64,000 bases of DNA from Blastocladiella emersonii ATCC 22665 (taxonomy: Eukaryota; Blastocladiomycota; Blastocladiomycetes; Blastocladiales; Blastocladiaceae). Below the pieces are notes generated by a model, which was not told the DNA's origin, made no database searches, and saw nothing but the letters and a program-made list of their open reading frames with translations. Positions within the stretch are counted from its first letter, which is position 1. Every line of letters starts with the position of its first letter. Positions 11,203 through 21,620 of this stretch are shown here, piece by piece. The DNA lies in the NCBI GenBank assembly GCA_025594325.1, contig JANHCV010000013.1, forward strand, positions 248,001 through 312,000, read 5' to 3'. A program made the translations under genes and the position numbers.

Positions 11203-13844
11203 GCTGATTGACTGCCCAGGACGAGAGAAAGTGCGGGTTGGCTGTCATTGTGTACGGGCGCGCGAGAAGCGAGCTCCGAGCACCAACCAAGTCAAGGCGA
11301 AGCTGCGCGAGTTGGCTCACAGTGTGGCATGGCGGCGAGCTCGCGCGGAAGGTTGATGAGGCTCGGCAGCCGCATGGTAGATGGTCGCCGGTCGGATTGC
11401 ATGGAGTCTTTCATGTCTTTCATGGCATGCTATGTGGCAGTGGAGCGCCAGAGTGGAACGCGGAGGAAGGCGACCAAGATTGCCGCCACGACGACGAACG
11501 CCACTCGGTTCGGTCAGCCTGGGCCACGTGCGCGTGTTCGGCGCGGGTCGGCGGCACGGGTCGGCGGCGCGGGTCAGCGAGATCATGTTTCCATTCCAAG
11601 GATGATTCCGAGCCCGAAATGGGATTAATGCGGCATTCAAACATGCTTGAGCGGCGGCGGCGGCGTTCCGCATGCCGCAGTAGCTGGGCTGCTAGCCATG
11701 GACGCGGCCATCATCATCTTGTAACCGGTGGTTGAGGGTGATCCATTTGAGCGGCAAGGGCTGAAATCAAACTGTCGCTGATTGTCTCCCCGCGGTGATT
11801 AATTTATTAATGCGTGCCTCGCACCGGTCACGCGAAAGTCACCCGACCTGAGCGCGACGCGTCGCGTGTCTCCTCTCCCGAAGCGATTCTCGCGCCACGC
11901 GGCAAGTTTTCTTTTGCTTCAAATGTATCGCACTTGACTCGCTTGCACCTGCTGCAACTTCATGGAGACTTGCAGCGACGGCAGGCGCCTGCCCTCCCGC
12001 ACGCACCCTCCCACCCGCGCTCCTTCCCCTTCGCCGCACGCCCTGCGCCGCCAAGCAGTCTCTCTCCACCACCACATGCAATGCAACATGACAACCATCC
12101 GAAACCCCGCGCTCGGCCGCCTACCGCGGCGCGGCGCGCGACTACACGTCACTCGACAACCGCAGCCCGATCCGCTCGTTCTCAAAAGGTGTCGTCGGTC
12201 GTGAGGTATCCTGGTACGCTGCCGCGTGGCGCGACCGCCCCTCGCTCTCCCTCGTGTAGATGCCCCCCGGTGCGGGCCTAGTACCCTCCTGGCCTAGTTC
12301 TCTCCCTCGGCACGCCCTTTGCGGCACGAGCCCTCGCCGTAAGGAAGCGTACGCACCGCCCACACCTCCCCCATCATACGCTCGTTCGCCCCGACGTATG
12401 CTGCGGCGGGCCCGTGTGTGGCGCGGCTGGCGGGGGTCTCGGCCGTTGCGGAGGGGCTAATGAAGGGAGGCAAACGGTGTGGCGGCCGAGTAGGTGGCGG
12501 GTAGTGGCCCATGGTCCTTTGCGTCTGTTGGGCGGAGCGGCTGGACCCGATCCAAAATACTACCCGTCGTACAGAAACGCCGCCCGCGCTGCACCGGGGG
12601 CACCCCCGTACGCCGGCTACCCCACCCACCCTCAAGTTCAAGTGCAATCGCAACGCGAGGCTCTCGATCGCGGGAAGCAGCAGGTACGGCGGCGCCGATG
12701 CTCGTCTTTGTGATGATCGCCTACTGACGCACAATTCTCGCCCGTCGTGTGTGTAGATCGCATCGCCTTCGTCCCCATCCACTACTCTACTACGACGCGA
12801 CGCGCGCAACCGGTCCGGCCGCGCGGCAGTTTCGCGTCGTGCGGCGGCGGCCGCCAGGTCAACTTCGGCCCCCATGGTCGCGTTCAAGTTCAAGGCGTGT
12901 TCGAGGTACCGCATCTCTGACCTGCAACCGCCGCCGCCGCGATCAGGACAACTCACGCTCTCCCTCTCACCCGTAGATCCATCTCCTCCAAGGTTCCGCG
13001 ACGCGTGCCGCTACCAGATCGTGTCGTGGTGCCACCGAGTCAAGTCAAGCTGCGCTCATCGTTTCGCTCGCCGTGACCGACCGACGCCCTCAAGAAGCTC
13101 AAGCGCCTGTACGTGCCGATCGAGCGGATCATCGAGCCCAAGAACGGCGGCGACACAAGCTCCTCGGGACCAACTTCCACCGCCGCCAGTACATGTGCAG
13201 ATCGCCGGCATTCCGCATCACGTTTCTCGCCGCCGACATGAACCTGCTGTCGCGGTCGGTCACGCTCAAGCCGGGCGACTGCCGCGCCCAAGTTGGTCCG
13301 CTGCTGTTGACCTCGATTCGTGCAAGCTTAAGGAGATCACTGTTTGCGCAGTTCAAGCTGAGCACCGGTCGGCCGTGTCCTCACAAAAGATACATGTACA
13401 CGGGTTCATCCGCGACGTCTTTCCTGAACTACTACGACTGATGCACATTGTAAAGGCCTCGGCGTCCGATTACGAGGTTGGAGGTTGAGGCTTAGCCGTC
13501 CGCGCTGCTAACATGGCCGTGTACGAGTCGCGCATCGCGATCAAGCCGGGCGACGGTTCCTCAAGTAATACCTGATCCGCAACATGCGTGTGCGTGCGAT
13601 GGGGATCGAGATGCGTCTACCAAAGCCATGCCGCGACACTCACCAGGCCAGGGCTGCCCGCGTGAGCCGTTCGTTGTTCCAACGTGTCGAGGGGCTTTAG
13701 CCCTCGATTGAAGTCCAGACACGAAGCGCCTGGGTGGTTCAAGCGAAATGCTGTGAGAGGTTCGAGGGAGGTGCGGTGTGCGGACGAGGCATCCGACAAG
13801 GCATCGAGTTCGCCTGCTCGCTCGCGCTGCTCAAGTCAGTCGGC
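11203..13844. other. long stretch of decayed or non-coding GC-rich DNA
   Basis: No intact gene. Coding-like islands on the plus strand (about 12080-12260, 12600-12700, 12870-12940, 13080-13200, 13200-13300) look like exon remnants. Two of them share a KFK-(A/C)-C-x-R-type motif, suggesting duplication, but I cannot name a family. ACGCGT motifs are frequent here too. Confidence 0.35.
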
Positions 13845-13924
13845 CTGGTGTGGCGCAACGCGTCCACGAGCGCAACGCGTCCACGAGCGCAACGCGTCCA
13901 CGAGCCCTCGAGCGTACCTCACCG
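13845..13924. repeat. triplicated 17-bp unit GCGCAACGCGTCCACGA
   Basis: Three tandem copies of a 17-bp unit, each containing ACGCGT, sit inside a longer match to 3491-3535 that has a single copy. The flanks (CTGGTGTGG on the left and GAGCCCTCGAGCGT on the right) match in both places, so this is a copy-number difference in one dispersed element. Confidence 0.75.
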
Positions 13925-14290
13925 AGGTTTCCCTTCTTATCTTGGACGTGAGTGGGATCAGATTGGTCGCTAGTATCCTGAAAGGTTTCGGCGAGCAGCA
14001 TCGCAAAGGCCTTGGCCGAGCTCTTGATCTGCCTCTCGCACCGCTCTGACGTTGGCCATCCACCGTACTTGGCGCCGTTGCTACTCTATCGGTGCCGACA
14101 GGCGGGGATATCGAACAAGCGCGGCGTGCATGGCGCGCGGCGACCGTCTAGCAAACGCTGCTTGTGTATCGTGGCCGCGGCCTGCCTCCGCTTCGAGACC
14201 ATTTGTCACAACGTCATCCTGAATCAAGCCGCGCGGAGCAGGTGGTACACAGACGAGTATCGCATATTCATCCAGCCGCAAACATCACCC

Positions 14291-15970
14291 TCACCAGTCA
14301 GCGGCCACGGCGCAGTTGAGCGACTTGCCCGCGCGGCCGACGCAGGCGCCGCCACGGGCGAGGTCGAAATCCCAGTTGTGCTTGGGACAGTTGAAGAGCG
14401 AACCGCGGACGTCGCCCTTGAGCATGTCGTAGCGCTTGTGCGGGCAGTAGCGGTCGGCCTCGTAGACGCGGTTGCCGTCGCTGACGCGCACGCGGTTCGG
14501 GTTGCCCGGGACGAGGCCGAGGACCGACGGCGGCGGGACCGGCTTGGACTTTGCGGCACCAGCGGCGGTGTCGGGGAGCGCCGCGTCGGTGGTGGTGGCG
14601 GCGGACGCGTTCATGGCGTCCGTGTGTAGCAGCGCGTGGACCATCTCGGACGCCGAAAGCGTCGCAAGGCTGAGCTCCGGCTGCAGCTTCTTCTCCTCCT
14701 GCGGCGGCGGCACCGTGTCCGCGGGAGCGGCGACGGGTTCCTCCTTGCGCATGACCTCGTCGAGGGTGGGCGGAACCCACTTGGGCCCGCTACCGCCGTC
14801 GAACAGCAGGGCGCTGATGAGGGCCGAGGTACCGACGGCCGAGGCGTCGAGCTTGAGCGGGGCAGCGGCGGCGGCGGGGGCGGTGCGCGACATGTAGTCG
14901 GGAGTGCCCGAGGTAGGCGAGGTGCCGAGCAGCGACTGGGCGAGTGCGGCCCAGTCGGTCCCCGCCGAGCTTGCGCCCGCGGCGGGAGCTACCGGTGCAG
15001 CAGCGGCGGTCGGGGCGGCAGGGGGCGCGACCGGCAGCGCCACGGGCACGACCCGAGCGGGGGCCACGGGAGCAGCGACCACCGGCGCCGCCGTGGGCGC
15101 GATACCGTTGACGACGGACTGGACCAGGTCGTTGTGCATGGTGCGGACGGCGCGCTTATCCATGCCGGCCCAGACGCAGATGCGTAGGCGCTCGGTGACG
15201 ACGGCGGGAACAGGGAGCGCCGAAGCCGTATCGCCGCCGACGCCGCGGTCCCAGGCCTTCTTGGGGAGGAAGCGCAGGTCGGCGACGGTGCGGATGCGCG
15301 CGCGGGCGAGGACGGCACGGTCGAGGGCCACGTCGTTGTCGGACCAGCCGGCGGCCGGAGCGAGCGCGGCGAGGAGGGCGGCGACGGGGAGGGTGCCGGG
15401 AAGCGGGATAGAGAGCTGAGCGGGAACGGGAGCGGCAGCCGGAGCCGGAGCAGCGGAGGAGGGCGAGGGCGCAGGCTCGGTGTGGTTGGGCTCGGCCTTC
15501 TTGTGCTTTTTGTCCTTTTTGGCCTTTTTGGCCTTTTCGGCCTTTTTGGGCTTGGTGTGGATCAGGACTTCGCCGTTGGCCGGCGCAGCAGCGGCGGCAG
15601 GCTCGTCCTCGGGCTCGAGCAGCACAGCGTGCGGGATCGGCGCAGGGACAGCCGCCACGGCCGCCGCGTCGGCGGACCCGTTGGACGCGGTGAAGTTGAG
15701 GTACGTGTCGAGCAGCGACCCGCTGCCGCCGAACGGTGCCGCGGCGGGGGCAGGCGAGGCGGGCTTGCGGCGGGGCTGCGATGCCGACTTGGCCGGGGGC
15801 GCAGTGGCGGCGTCCGAGTCGGAGCCCGAGTCGGAGCCGGAGCTGGTGCCGCTGTCCGACGCGGACGAGGCAGACGACGAGCCGCTCGCCGAGTCGGGCG
15901 CGGCGGAGGCGGCGGCGCGCAGGGACCGGCGGGTGCCGCGAGCGCGGTTCGCGGAAGCAGCAGAATTCAT
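14291..15970 (-). CDS. Rieske [2Fe-2S]-domain protein with long low-complexity N-terminus
   Basis: 559 residues from the ATG at 15970 (MNSAAS). Residues 1-60 are Ser/Asp-rich and 120-140 form a Lys-rich run (KKAEKAKKAKKDKKHKK) that could be a nuclear or nucleolar signal. A folded helical segment near 200-270 (containing DRAVLARARIRTVADLRFLP) is followed by an Ala/Pro linker. The C-terminal 75 residues form a compact Rieske domain with CPHKRYDM and CPKHNWDF, the Cys-x-His and Cys-x2-His ligand pairs that bind a [2Fe-2S] cluster. No catalytic oxygenase domain and no transmembrane anchor is visible, so this is neither a bc1 subunit nor a ring hydroxylase. A redox-sensing or electron-transfer accessory role is inferred only. 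The gene looks intact and ends in TGA. The plus-strand open frames over it are GC-driven shadows. Confidence 0.75.
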   Translation of the reverse strand: MNSAASANRARGTRRSLRAAASAAPDSASGSSSASSASDSGTSSGSDSGSDSDAATAPPAKSASQPRRKPASPAPAAAPFGGSGSLLDTYLNFTASNGSADAAAVAAVPAPIPHAVLLEPEDEPAAAAAPANGEVLIHTKPKKAEKAKKAKKDKKHKKAEPNHTEPAPSPSSAAPAPAAAPVPAQLSIPLPGTLPVAALLAALAPAAGWSDNDVALDRAVLARARIRTVADLRFLPKKAWDRGVGGDTASALPVPAVVTERLRICVWAGMDKRAVRTMHNDLVQSVVNGIAPTAAPVVAAPVAPARVVPVALPVAPPAAPTAAAAPVAPAAGASSAGTDWAALAQSLLGTSPTSGTPDYMSRTAPAAAAAPLKLDASAVGTSALISALLFDGGSGPKWVPPTLDEVMRKEEPVAAPADTVPPPQEEKKLQPELSLATLSASEMVHALLHTDAMNASAATTTDAALPDTAAGAAKSKPVPPPSVLGLVPGNPNRVRVSDGNRVYEADRYCPHKRYDMLKGDVRGSLFNCPKHNWDFDLARGGACVGRAGKSLNCAVAADW

Positions 15971-16685
15971 TGCAGGTGGTGGGAGCGAGCGTCTTGCGAC
16001 GAGTTGGGTCGGCTTCGGCGCGGCGACGGTGGCGGCGTGAGGAGCCAGGCGCCGAGGGAGCGGCCGCGACCGGGGACCTTCAGCGGCTTCGTTCGCATGC
16101 CCAAGGTCGGCGCGCACATCATTGCCGGCACTCTCATCTCGTTCGCGTTGCTGAACCACGAGTGCCTCGGGCGGTACCCGGACGCACTGTGCGACGCGAC
16201 GCCGTTCCCGAGGCAGCCCGCGTGTCGCACGGCTCGACGTGCTGCCACTGGTGGGTGGGTTCGTCTCGCTCGGCGCGCTGGTTGCGGCCATCCCGGTGCG
16301 GGCCAACACGTTTGGCGGCGCTGAGCGCGTCGCGTCGCGTTCTGGTGCGACGTGGCCACGCCGACGGCGCCCTGCTTCGTGGCCAAGGTCGCTGTGGACC
16401 TGCCGCGCGCCGTACCCGCCGGCGTCACCTTCTCGCCCTCGCTTTTGTTCCCGTAACCGTACCGCGAGCTGTGGATCTCCATCCGCGCGGTCGCGGTCGC
16501 CCTCTACGTTGCGACACTCAACATGGACTACCCGGCCGAGATGGCGCGTGTACGCGCATGTGGGACGAGCTGACGCGGGGCACCGCCGTGTACAGCGCGC
16601 TCGGGTGCCGCAAGGACGGGTACGGCGCGCTGGTCGGGCTCAAGTTGGCGAATTGCGAGCATCAAAAGCTGGTCCTGGGATATAA
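15971..16685 (+). other. unresolved decayed coding-like sequence
   Basis: Protein-like stretches (for example GRYPDALCDATPFP near 16175 and LDVLPLVGGFVSLGALVAAIPV near 16225) sit in shifting plus-strand frames, consistent with a decayed gene with a membrane segment. No family recognised and no continuous frame. Confidence 0.25.
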
Positions 16686-17568
16686 CTAACTGTTCCTGGC
16701 ATACAAATCGTTACAAATGTCCTTGAAGTTGACCTGCGCCGACCCGCACGCCAGGGGCTTGCTTGGACTACGTCGGCGACGGCTTCTACCCGATCGGGTC
16801 GATACCTAGAGCGTGGCGGGCACCGAGACGACGTCGTTGGGGTTGCTGAGCATGGCTTGGTCAATGACAGCCGTCGCCGACCCGAGCGAGTCCCGGCTGA
16901 ACGTCGGCCGCCCTGCGCCACGGCGTTGGACTCGCCCATGGCGCGCAGGTTGTTGTCAGCTCGTACGCCGACGGGTAGCCGACGGCGATCTCGGTCCGCA
17001 AGCATGAATCCGGCATGCGACAGCAGCCGCCATGTCGGTAGGCCGAGACCGCTAACGGGCTCTCGCGCGGCGATACGCTGCACTCGCGCTCGAGCTCGGA
17101 CAGCTGCAGACTCGTGCGCAGCTCGAGCACCGAGTCGCCGCCGAACATGGCGCCGGTGAAGGCGCTGTCCGGCTTGAGGCACCGGTGCGCCTGGATCAGC
17201 GCGTTCGGCAGGTCGTTGACCCGGCCCGTCAACAGGTTCGCCACGACCGTGTGACGAGGCTATTGGGCGCAAACCCGCCGGCCAGCTGCATCTCCCCGTC
17301 GAGCGCACAGCACGTGTCGCTCAATCTCGACGCCGCGCGCTTTCCGACTAGATCGGGGGTCGCGATGCGGCGGGTCGCGCAGCTCGCGCGGTCGCCCTGC
17401 AGCTGCTTGGCGGCGCCATGAGACACCGGTAGCGCGAGATGTCGTGAATCATGACGGTGACGCGAATGCAGCCAGTGCGAGGCAGCGGTGATGCATGTTA
17501 TACGTGGTGTGTTTGGTTGGGAGAGCGCGGTGAGAAGCGGCTTCGGTTTGAGCAAGGCGCCGAAGCAT
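16686..17568 (-). pseudogene. NDUFAF5-like (mitochondrial complex I assembly methyltransferase) pseudogene
   Basis: The middle part (about 17240-16950) matches NDUFAF5 closely: VNDLPNALIQAHRCLKPD, FTGAMFGGDSVLELRTSLQL and the following ELERE..SP, GYPSAYEL and MGESNA blocks. The C-terminus ends SAQVNFKDICNDLYARNS just before a TAG at 16686. The family hydroxylates an Arg of NDUFS7 in mitochondria during complex I assembly and has a SAM-methyltransferase fold. An ATG at 17568 opens with an Arg-rich MLRRLAQ segment that could be a targeting peptide. Frame changes occur near 17255 and 16955 and at least once more near 16760, and the N-terminal SAM-binding motif is not recognisable. A working copy presumably exists elsewhere. 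No introns are visible in the conserved span, so a processed copy is possible. Confidence 0.75.
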
Positions 17569-17946
17569 CACGTTGGCATCACCCGTGTGGCGCGACGCGT
17601 CCCTCCCGGCGACCGCGAACGGCCGCCATTGCGTTGGCGACTGCAGCGAGATGATACGGATGATTGATCGGGTTGAGCGTTAAAGGGATGGGGAGGCTTG
17701 GGTGGTGTTCAAGGCAAATGGTGGACCGAGCGGACGGGGCGTGGTGACGGTTCCACTTCTGCGGAAGCTGGAGAACACCCGGCGGATAAAGTGATACGCA
17801 GTCGGAGCTTGTGAGTTAAGCTCTTTCGAAGAACGAGACGCCAGAGGCGAGGCGCAAGGCAAAGTTCGTGAGACACTGTCCCCCGCAGCATGTGACGCGC
17901 GTGCGGCGGTGGGAGACGCGTTCCGAGCCGCTTCCCATCCGTCGCG

Positions 17947-17972
17947 ACGCGTCGCCACGCGTCGCCACGCGT
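17947..17972. promoter_or_regulatory. cluster of three MluI boxes (ACGCGT) spaced exactly 10 bp
   Basis: ACGCGT occurs at 17947-17952, 17957-17962 and 17967-17972, about 90 bp upstream of the ATG at 18060. In ascomycete yeasts ACGCGT binds MBF (Mbp1-Swi6) and drives G1/S expression. The 10-bp spacing puts all three on one helical face. Whether this host uses the site the same way is inference. Confidence 0.5.
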
Positions 17973-18059
17973 CGGCAAAACGTCGACGCTCTCCTCACCT
18001 CGGCCCCGTCCTTCCCCTGTGGCGACGACGGCCCATCCAGACTTCTCGCAAACGCATCC

Positions 18060-20297
18060 ATGCATCGACCGGCGCATGACGCCCCCGCCGCGCCCGCGCG
18101 GCCTACTTCGCAAGCGCCGCCCGTGTCACCGCCAATGGACCTGCACACGGCGCGGGCGGTGACCTGGGCCTACATCAACAGCGGCAAACCTCCCGCCACA
18201 CGCGCGGGATGGTTGGCGCTCAATGCGGCGTGCCGCATGTGCACCGGCGAGTGGCTCGAGCGCCAGACGCAGGCCGCGACCGCGCTTGACTACCTTGAGG
18301 CCGCGCAGCGCTTCATCACGGCCAAGATTGAGGCGCCCGAGACGCCGTCCGAGCTTGCCTCGACTGGGCCGCTCTCGGCACCGGACTGGATGCCGCAGCC
18401 GAGTATACCAATTCTCAACACGTCGTCGGCGTTAACCGCGTCCGACATGCCTGTTCACGTACTTGCGCCCACCACGACCGGGCCGCTTCTGACTGGATTC
18501 CCTGTACTCAAGTCAGCTCGCCCGTTGCCCGCCTCATCATCGTCTTCGGCGGCTGTGGTTACTCCCGAATTGGTCCCTCTCGCGCAGGCACGGAATCCTC
18601 TACGTCCACGGTGCCTGTCCATGCCGGCTATCGGCGTCGCCAACACCCTCGGAGCGGCGTTCAAATCCTCGCCGCTGTCATCCGGGCTGCTTACTTCCTC
18701 ATCGGCGGCAAGCACCTCTATCAGCTCTTTCCCAATCTCCCCAAGCTCGATCTCCGACAGTTCAATCTCCGCCATGTCCAGCCGCAGCGAAGGCGGGTCG
18801 GCCGCCCAGACCCGTAAGCGCTCCATTGCCCAGGTCTTGGACTCGGACAATGAAGTATCGTCTACCGTGTCCGCCGTCGGGTCCTATGCTTCTTCGTCCA
18901 AGTCGGACCAGCTTACGCGTGTGCTGCCGGGCGCGGACACCAAGGTTACAATCACCGCCCCGCCGCCGAAGCAATACGACAACTCCACAATGAACCTTCT
19001 GCTGCTGCAGAGTCGGCTGACGGAGCCCCGGTCCAACGACACTCCGCGTGGCCAAACGGTGGACCATAGTTTCCCCTCGACGTCGAATCCGGCCAGCGCC
19101 ACGCCTATTTCTTCGTCTGAACTGGACCCTGTACTTCCAACGAATGCCGCGTCTTCCGCTATTGCATCCTCGACGGTTCTCTCGCACCCTCACGAGTGCG
19201 CGGCTACTAGCCCCACTCCAGACGCTACCGCCGGTACCGAGTGTAACTTGTGCGGCATCATGCTGCGGCCCGCACCCGAGCCCAAGCGGACATTCCGGGA
19301 ATCGCATTCAACGGCCGATTGCCCGCTTGTACGGTCCCCTGTTGAGCTCGCCAAGCTGGCCAGTCTGCTTGTGGAAGGACTTCACCGTGTTCCCGACGTT
19401 GGCGACATTCAGCCCGGCTCTGGGGCCGACATGACCGAATCTGTACTCGTTGCGCGCGCTACGCTGCTCGCTAGCGATATCAACAACCTGTGTACACGGT
19501 TCAACGAGTATCTGCCCGCGCAGATCGCGCCGATCATGCTCATTGAACTGCCAAGCGCGGCTGGGCGCAAAGGCCTTCTCGCCTTTTTCATCGACAGTTT
19601 GAACGAGCTGCAGCGCCCGGAGCGCCAGAATGCGGCCGCGTGCTCGTCAACCGTTCCCGCACCGCAGTTGCGTGGTGATCCGCGACTGCGCCCGCCCAGC
19701 CACCACGGTCTCAATTCGGCGACTGCCCAGGTGGCTCTGCCATCCGTGAAATCTCACCAACACGCTCACAAAGTGTCTGTGACGGCTGGCTTATCGTCCT
19801 CGCCATCCACTTGTTCTTCCTCATCAGCCGCAGCAGGCATTCAACCCTATTGTTCCGCTTCCGTTGCGCCGGACTACTTTACCAACTGTGGCTACTGCCG
19901 CATGGTTGCCCTCTTCGATCCGGGCTCGCTCATTCAAGACCAAGCGCGCGCGCACAAGACGGCCGACTGCAAAATCTTCGCGCCTCTCAAACACGTAGCC
20001 ACGCTCGTCGCGGAGTGTTTGCCCTTGATCGCAGCAGCAAACTCGTCGTTCGACTTCGTCGCCGAGTTCAAAGCGTGCACCATGGACGCTCGCGATGAGG
20101 CGGTACACGCCTGCACCAAGAGTTTCCTGACCAAAGTTGACACGCTCAAGGAGTCCTTCCCGAAATCCCAGGTCGCGCGGTACGGGCTCGCTGCGGTCCT
20201 GCGACTGTACAAGGGTGAAAGTTGCGTGAAGCGAGTCGTCTTCATCATCCAACGGGTCCACAAGCTCCAGCGCCAGCCCGCGCCGTCGTCCGCTTAG
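18060..20297 (+). CDS. Ser/Pro-rich protein with two C-x2-C...H-x4-C modules, unknown function
   Basis: 745 residues from the ATG at 18060 (MHRPAHDAP), chosen because it lies just after the MluI-box cluster; an ATG 25 codons later is an alternative. The N-terminal 70 residues form a helical domain (TWAYINSGKPPATRAGWLAL). Residues 130-390 are low-complexity Ser/Thr/Pro. Two related modules follow: near residue 395 CNLCGIML with HSTADCPL downstream, and near 610 CGYCRMVALF with HKTADCKIF downstream. Each fits a C-x2-C-xn-H-x4-C zinc knuckle, and each is followed by a similar helical segment (ELAKLASLLVEGL; HVATLVAECLPL), which suggests an internal duplication. Nucleic-acid or protein binding is likely but unproven. 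The frame is intact and ends in TAG. Confidence 0.7.
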   Translation: MHRPAHDAPAAPARPTSQAPPVSPPMDLHTARAVTWAYINSGKPPATRAGWLALNAACRMCTGEWLERQTQAATALDYLEAAQRFITAKIEAPETPSELASTGPLSAPDWMPQPSIPILNTSSALTASDMPVHVLAPTTTGPLLTGFPVLKSARPLPASSSSSAAVVTPELVPLAQARNPLRPRCLSMPAIGVANTLGAAFKSSPLSSGLLTSSSAASTSISSFPISPSSISDSSISAMSSRSEGGSAAQTRKRSIAQVLDSDNEVSSTVSAVGSYASSSKSDQLTRVLPGADTKVTITAPPPKQYDNSTMNLLLLQSRLTEPRSNDTPRGQTVDHSFPSTSNPASATPISSSELDPVLPTNAASSAIASSTVLSHPHECAATSPTPDATAGTECNLCGIMLRPAPEPKRTFRESHSTADCPLVRSPVELAKLASLLVEGLHRVPDVGDIQPGSGADMTESVLVARATLLASDINNLCTRFNEYLPAQIAPIMLIELPSAAGRKGLLAFFIDSLNELQRPERQNAAACSSTVPAPQLRGDPRLRPPSHHGLNSATAQVALPSVKSHQHAHKVSVTAGLSSSPSTCSSSSAAAGIQPYCSASVAPDYFTNCGYCRMVALFDPGSLIQDQARAHKTADCKIFAPLKHVATLVAECLPLIAAANSSFDFVAEFKACTMDARDEAVHACTKSFLTKVDTLKESFPKSQVARYGLAAVLRLYKGESCVKRVVFIIQRVHKLQRQPAPSSA

Positions 20298-21620
20298 GCG
20301 GGTGGCCTGATTGCTGCCGCACGACATTCGTGGTCGACCGATTACTCTCCTACCATTCCACCTAGCACAAAACTACCCACCGTCCACTTTCCCGCAAAGC
20401 ATATGAATTCAATTGTACTTTGCGCTCATTGAGCATGCAATGTTGCGTGTCGTCCTTGCTGGAGAGAAACGCCAAGGAGACGTGTTGCGTGACGAACGGT
20501 TTGTGGGCATTGGTCTGTTGCGGACGACGATATATGTCTGCGGCCGTTCGGGGATTTTCCGCAAGGAGAACGATCAGGTTCGCCGGTTTCAGGTCTAACA
20601 ATAATCAATTGTGACGATTTTTGACGATCACATGCCGCTGCGGGAACGGCGGTCATTGCCGGAGTTACGCAAATGCATTTGGAGCGCGCGAGTCGAGTCA
20701 GCAAGCTTGGTGTCCGTTACGTCGGTCGGATGCTCGAGACCCCGTTTCGAATCTTCAAAACGTTCGAACGTTGAAATCCATCAACGAGGGCCCAACCTCC
20801 TGCTTCCGCCGCTAGCGGCATCACTTGCACTCCTCCGCTCTGATGTCTACTAACAACTAACCCCGCACTCTTTTGACCTGGAATGCTGGCTCATTTAATG
20901 CCATTTCTTCCGTGATTTCTCCTTCTTTCTTTTGCGGGAGGCAAACACAACGCGTCGCGGAACGGGTGACGCAATCACGTGCGGGATGCAATACGCGTTG
21001 CGCCACAGTTCGGGACAACTCACCAAATAGAGGTTCCTCGACCCTTTTAGAGGCATTGATTGTTGGAGTCCACTCTCTACACACTGATTGGTGGCCATCA
21101 GGTCAGACCATCATACATTGAAAAAGGGAAGCGAGAGAAGTCATTTCCGTGGCGCTGCCGGTCTTCTCATCAGAACTGGGAGTATACTCTCGGCTATGGT
21201 GCTGCCGCGTGCTCCTTGAGTAATTGTAGCCCTTTCCAGAAAGTACGAGAACAACAGGGATCTTCTTGAGAGCGCATACTGGCTAGCTGCGCGACTAACC
21301 GGCTGCGTGAGCTTGATCGAGAGCCAATGAAATGGCTGTCCCGGAGTGCCTCGAGTACCTTACACCGCGTGATGCTCGCATGGTCTCACGGTAACGGGTG
21401 CGCCGATCTTTGGACGAACGCGCCTTTTCTCAACAACCATTTCAGGAAGGGAGGATGTGAGACGATCCTTGAGTCCGCGCTGTAATGTATCTCTCGTCTC
21501 GTTACGGCCAACTCACGAGCTGATCTAGTGACCAGGAAGGTGAATGAGCTGTTTTTGAATTGACCTCTCCGGAAATCAGAATAAGCCAATGCGGTGCATA
21601 CAAAAAGTTTTATTCAGTCG
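20298..21620. other. 1.3-kb intergenic region
   Basis: No gene seen. The reverse copy of the dispersed motif TGTGGCGCAACGCG lies at 20994-21007, near further ACGCGT and CACGTG-like sites. The region is noticeably more AT-rich than its flanks. Confidence 0.5.
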
